This document shows positions 63,694 through 64,000 of a DNA stretch of 64,000 bases, one piece after another. The stretch's first letter is position 1; each line of letters begins with the position of its first letter. A model generated the notes under the pieces. That model was given only the letters and a program-made list of their open reading frames with translations, had not been told where the DNA came from and did not search any database. The position numbers and the translations under genes were made by a program. Origin of the DNA: Microvirga sesbaniae (GTDB lineage: Bacteria > Pseudomonadota > Alphaproteobacteria > Rhizobiales > Beijerinckiaceae); assembly GCF_025460805.1 (NCBI RefSeq), contig NZ_JAMXFJ010000002.1, positions 383,490 through 447,489 on the forward strand. Reading direction: 5' to 3'.

Positions 63694-64000
63694 GAACCGG
63701 AGGCCGCCTTGCCGACGACCGTGAAGCCCTGCCGGTCGAAGAAGGGCCTGGCCTTCTCCGTGCGCAGGAAGGCAAGGAACGCCGCGGCGTCGGGATGGGT
63801 CGAGTCCGTCGTGAGCGTTACCGGGTAGACGATCGGCGGATGGCTCTCTTCCGGGAATGTCGCGACGATGCTCACGTTGGGATCGGCAACGGCATCGGTC
63901 TTGTAGACGATCCCGAGCGGTGCCTCGCCGCGGGAGACGAGCAGGAGAGCGGCCCGGACATTGTCGGCCTGCGCGACCTTGTCCTTCACGCCGGCCCACG
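63690..64000 (-). CDS. modA: Molybdate-binding periplasmic protein, C-terminal part (truncated by window edge)
   Basis: About the last 103 residues of ModA; the 5' part lies beyond the right edge. Visible: KVAQADNVRAALLLVSRGEAPLG, VYKTDAVADPNVSIVATFPE, PIVYPVTLTTDSTHPDAAAF and the end RPFFDRQGFTVVG, all standard for the molybdate solute-binding family. It is coupled to modB by a 4-base overlap. Confidence 0.94.
   Translation of the reverse strand, partial: WAGVKDKVAQADNVRAALLLVSRGEAPLGIVYKTDAVADPNVSIVATFPEESHPPIVYPVTLTTDSTHPDAAAFLAFLRTEKARPFFDRQGFTVVGKAASGS

Overview
This window comes from a high-GC alphaproteobacterial chromosome. Gene order and protein style point to the Hyphomicrobiales, most like the Microvirga/Methylobacterium group, although that placement is from memory and no search was run. 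It is core chromosome. I see no insertion sequence, prophage, CRISPR array, tRNA or rRNA operon. Both edges cut genes: prmA on the left and modA on the right.

Layout. 1-8195: prmA end, two very small ORFs, an M24B aminopeptidase P, azlCD with an AraC regulator, ligA, and a marR gene. 8196-10943: a divergently transcribed detoxification-type operon (DUF1428, double-VOC, GST, DUF899) facing marR across a compact promoter/operator region. 11146-34140: recN, bamD, lpxC and a complete division and cell-wall (dcw) cluster, all on the minus strand. In transcription order the dcw genes are mraZ-rsmH-ftsL-ftsI-murE-murF-mraY-murD-ftsW-murG-murC-murB-ddl-ftsQ-ftsA-ftsZ, most joined by 1- or 4-base stop/start overlaps. 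34451-34845: RNase P RNA gene. 34915-41327: envelope genes (lytic transglycosylase, glycine-zipper lipoprotein, TerB/DnaJ protein, AmpD-type amidase, MacA with a split MacB). 41505-47285: metH, metF and an ArsR-methyltransferase regulator of the SahR type with a clear operator. 47511-51419: AMP nucleosidase, a small exported protein, and ettA. 51807-61809: a peptide-use locus (erythromycin-esterase-like protein, M14 carboxypeptidase, peptide ABC transporter, M29 aminopeptidase). 61892-64000: molybdate transporter modCBA.

How the genes work together. The dcw block makes lipid II with meso-diaminopimelate (MurE has a DNPR motif), exports and polymerises it, and builds the Z-ring. LpxC and BamD downstream add outer-membrane biogenesis. 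SahR, MetF and MetH form a methionine/SAH recycling unit. The peptide locus pairs transport with amino- and carboxypeptidases.

The less ordinary signals are regulatory and structural. They include overlapping divergent promoters around a perfect palindrome with a possibly leaderless marR; three 10-bp-phased TGGGN boxes at mraZ; a TTAA-N7-TTAA CtrA-like site before lpxC; two EcfG-like promoters; an intra-operon terminator after the peptide-binding protein; and two families of intergenic palindromic repeats whose hairpin arms covary between copies. I found no locus that I can claim is a wholly new system. The marR/DUF1428/VOC/GST/DUF899 operon and the M14 peptidase with a large unassigned N-terminal region are the best functional candidates.
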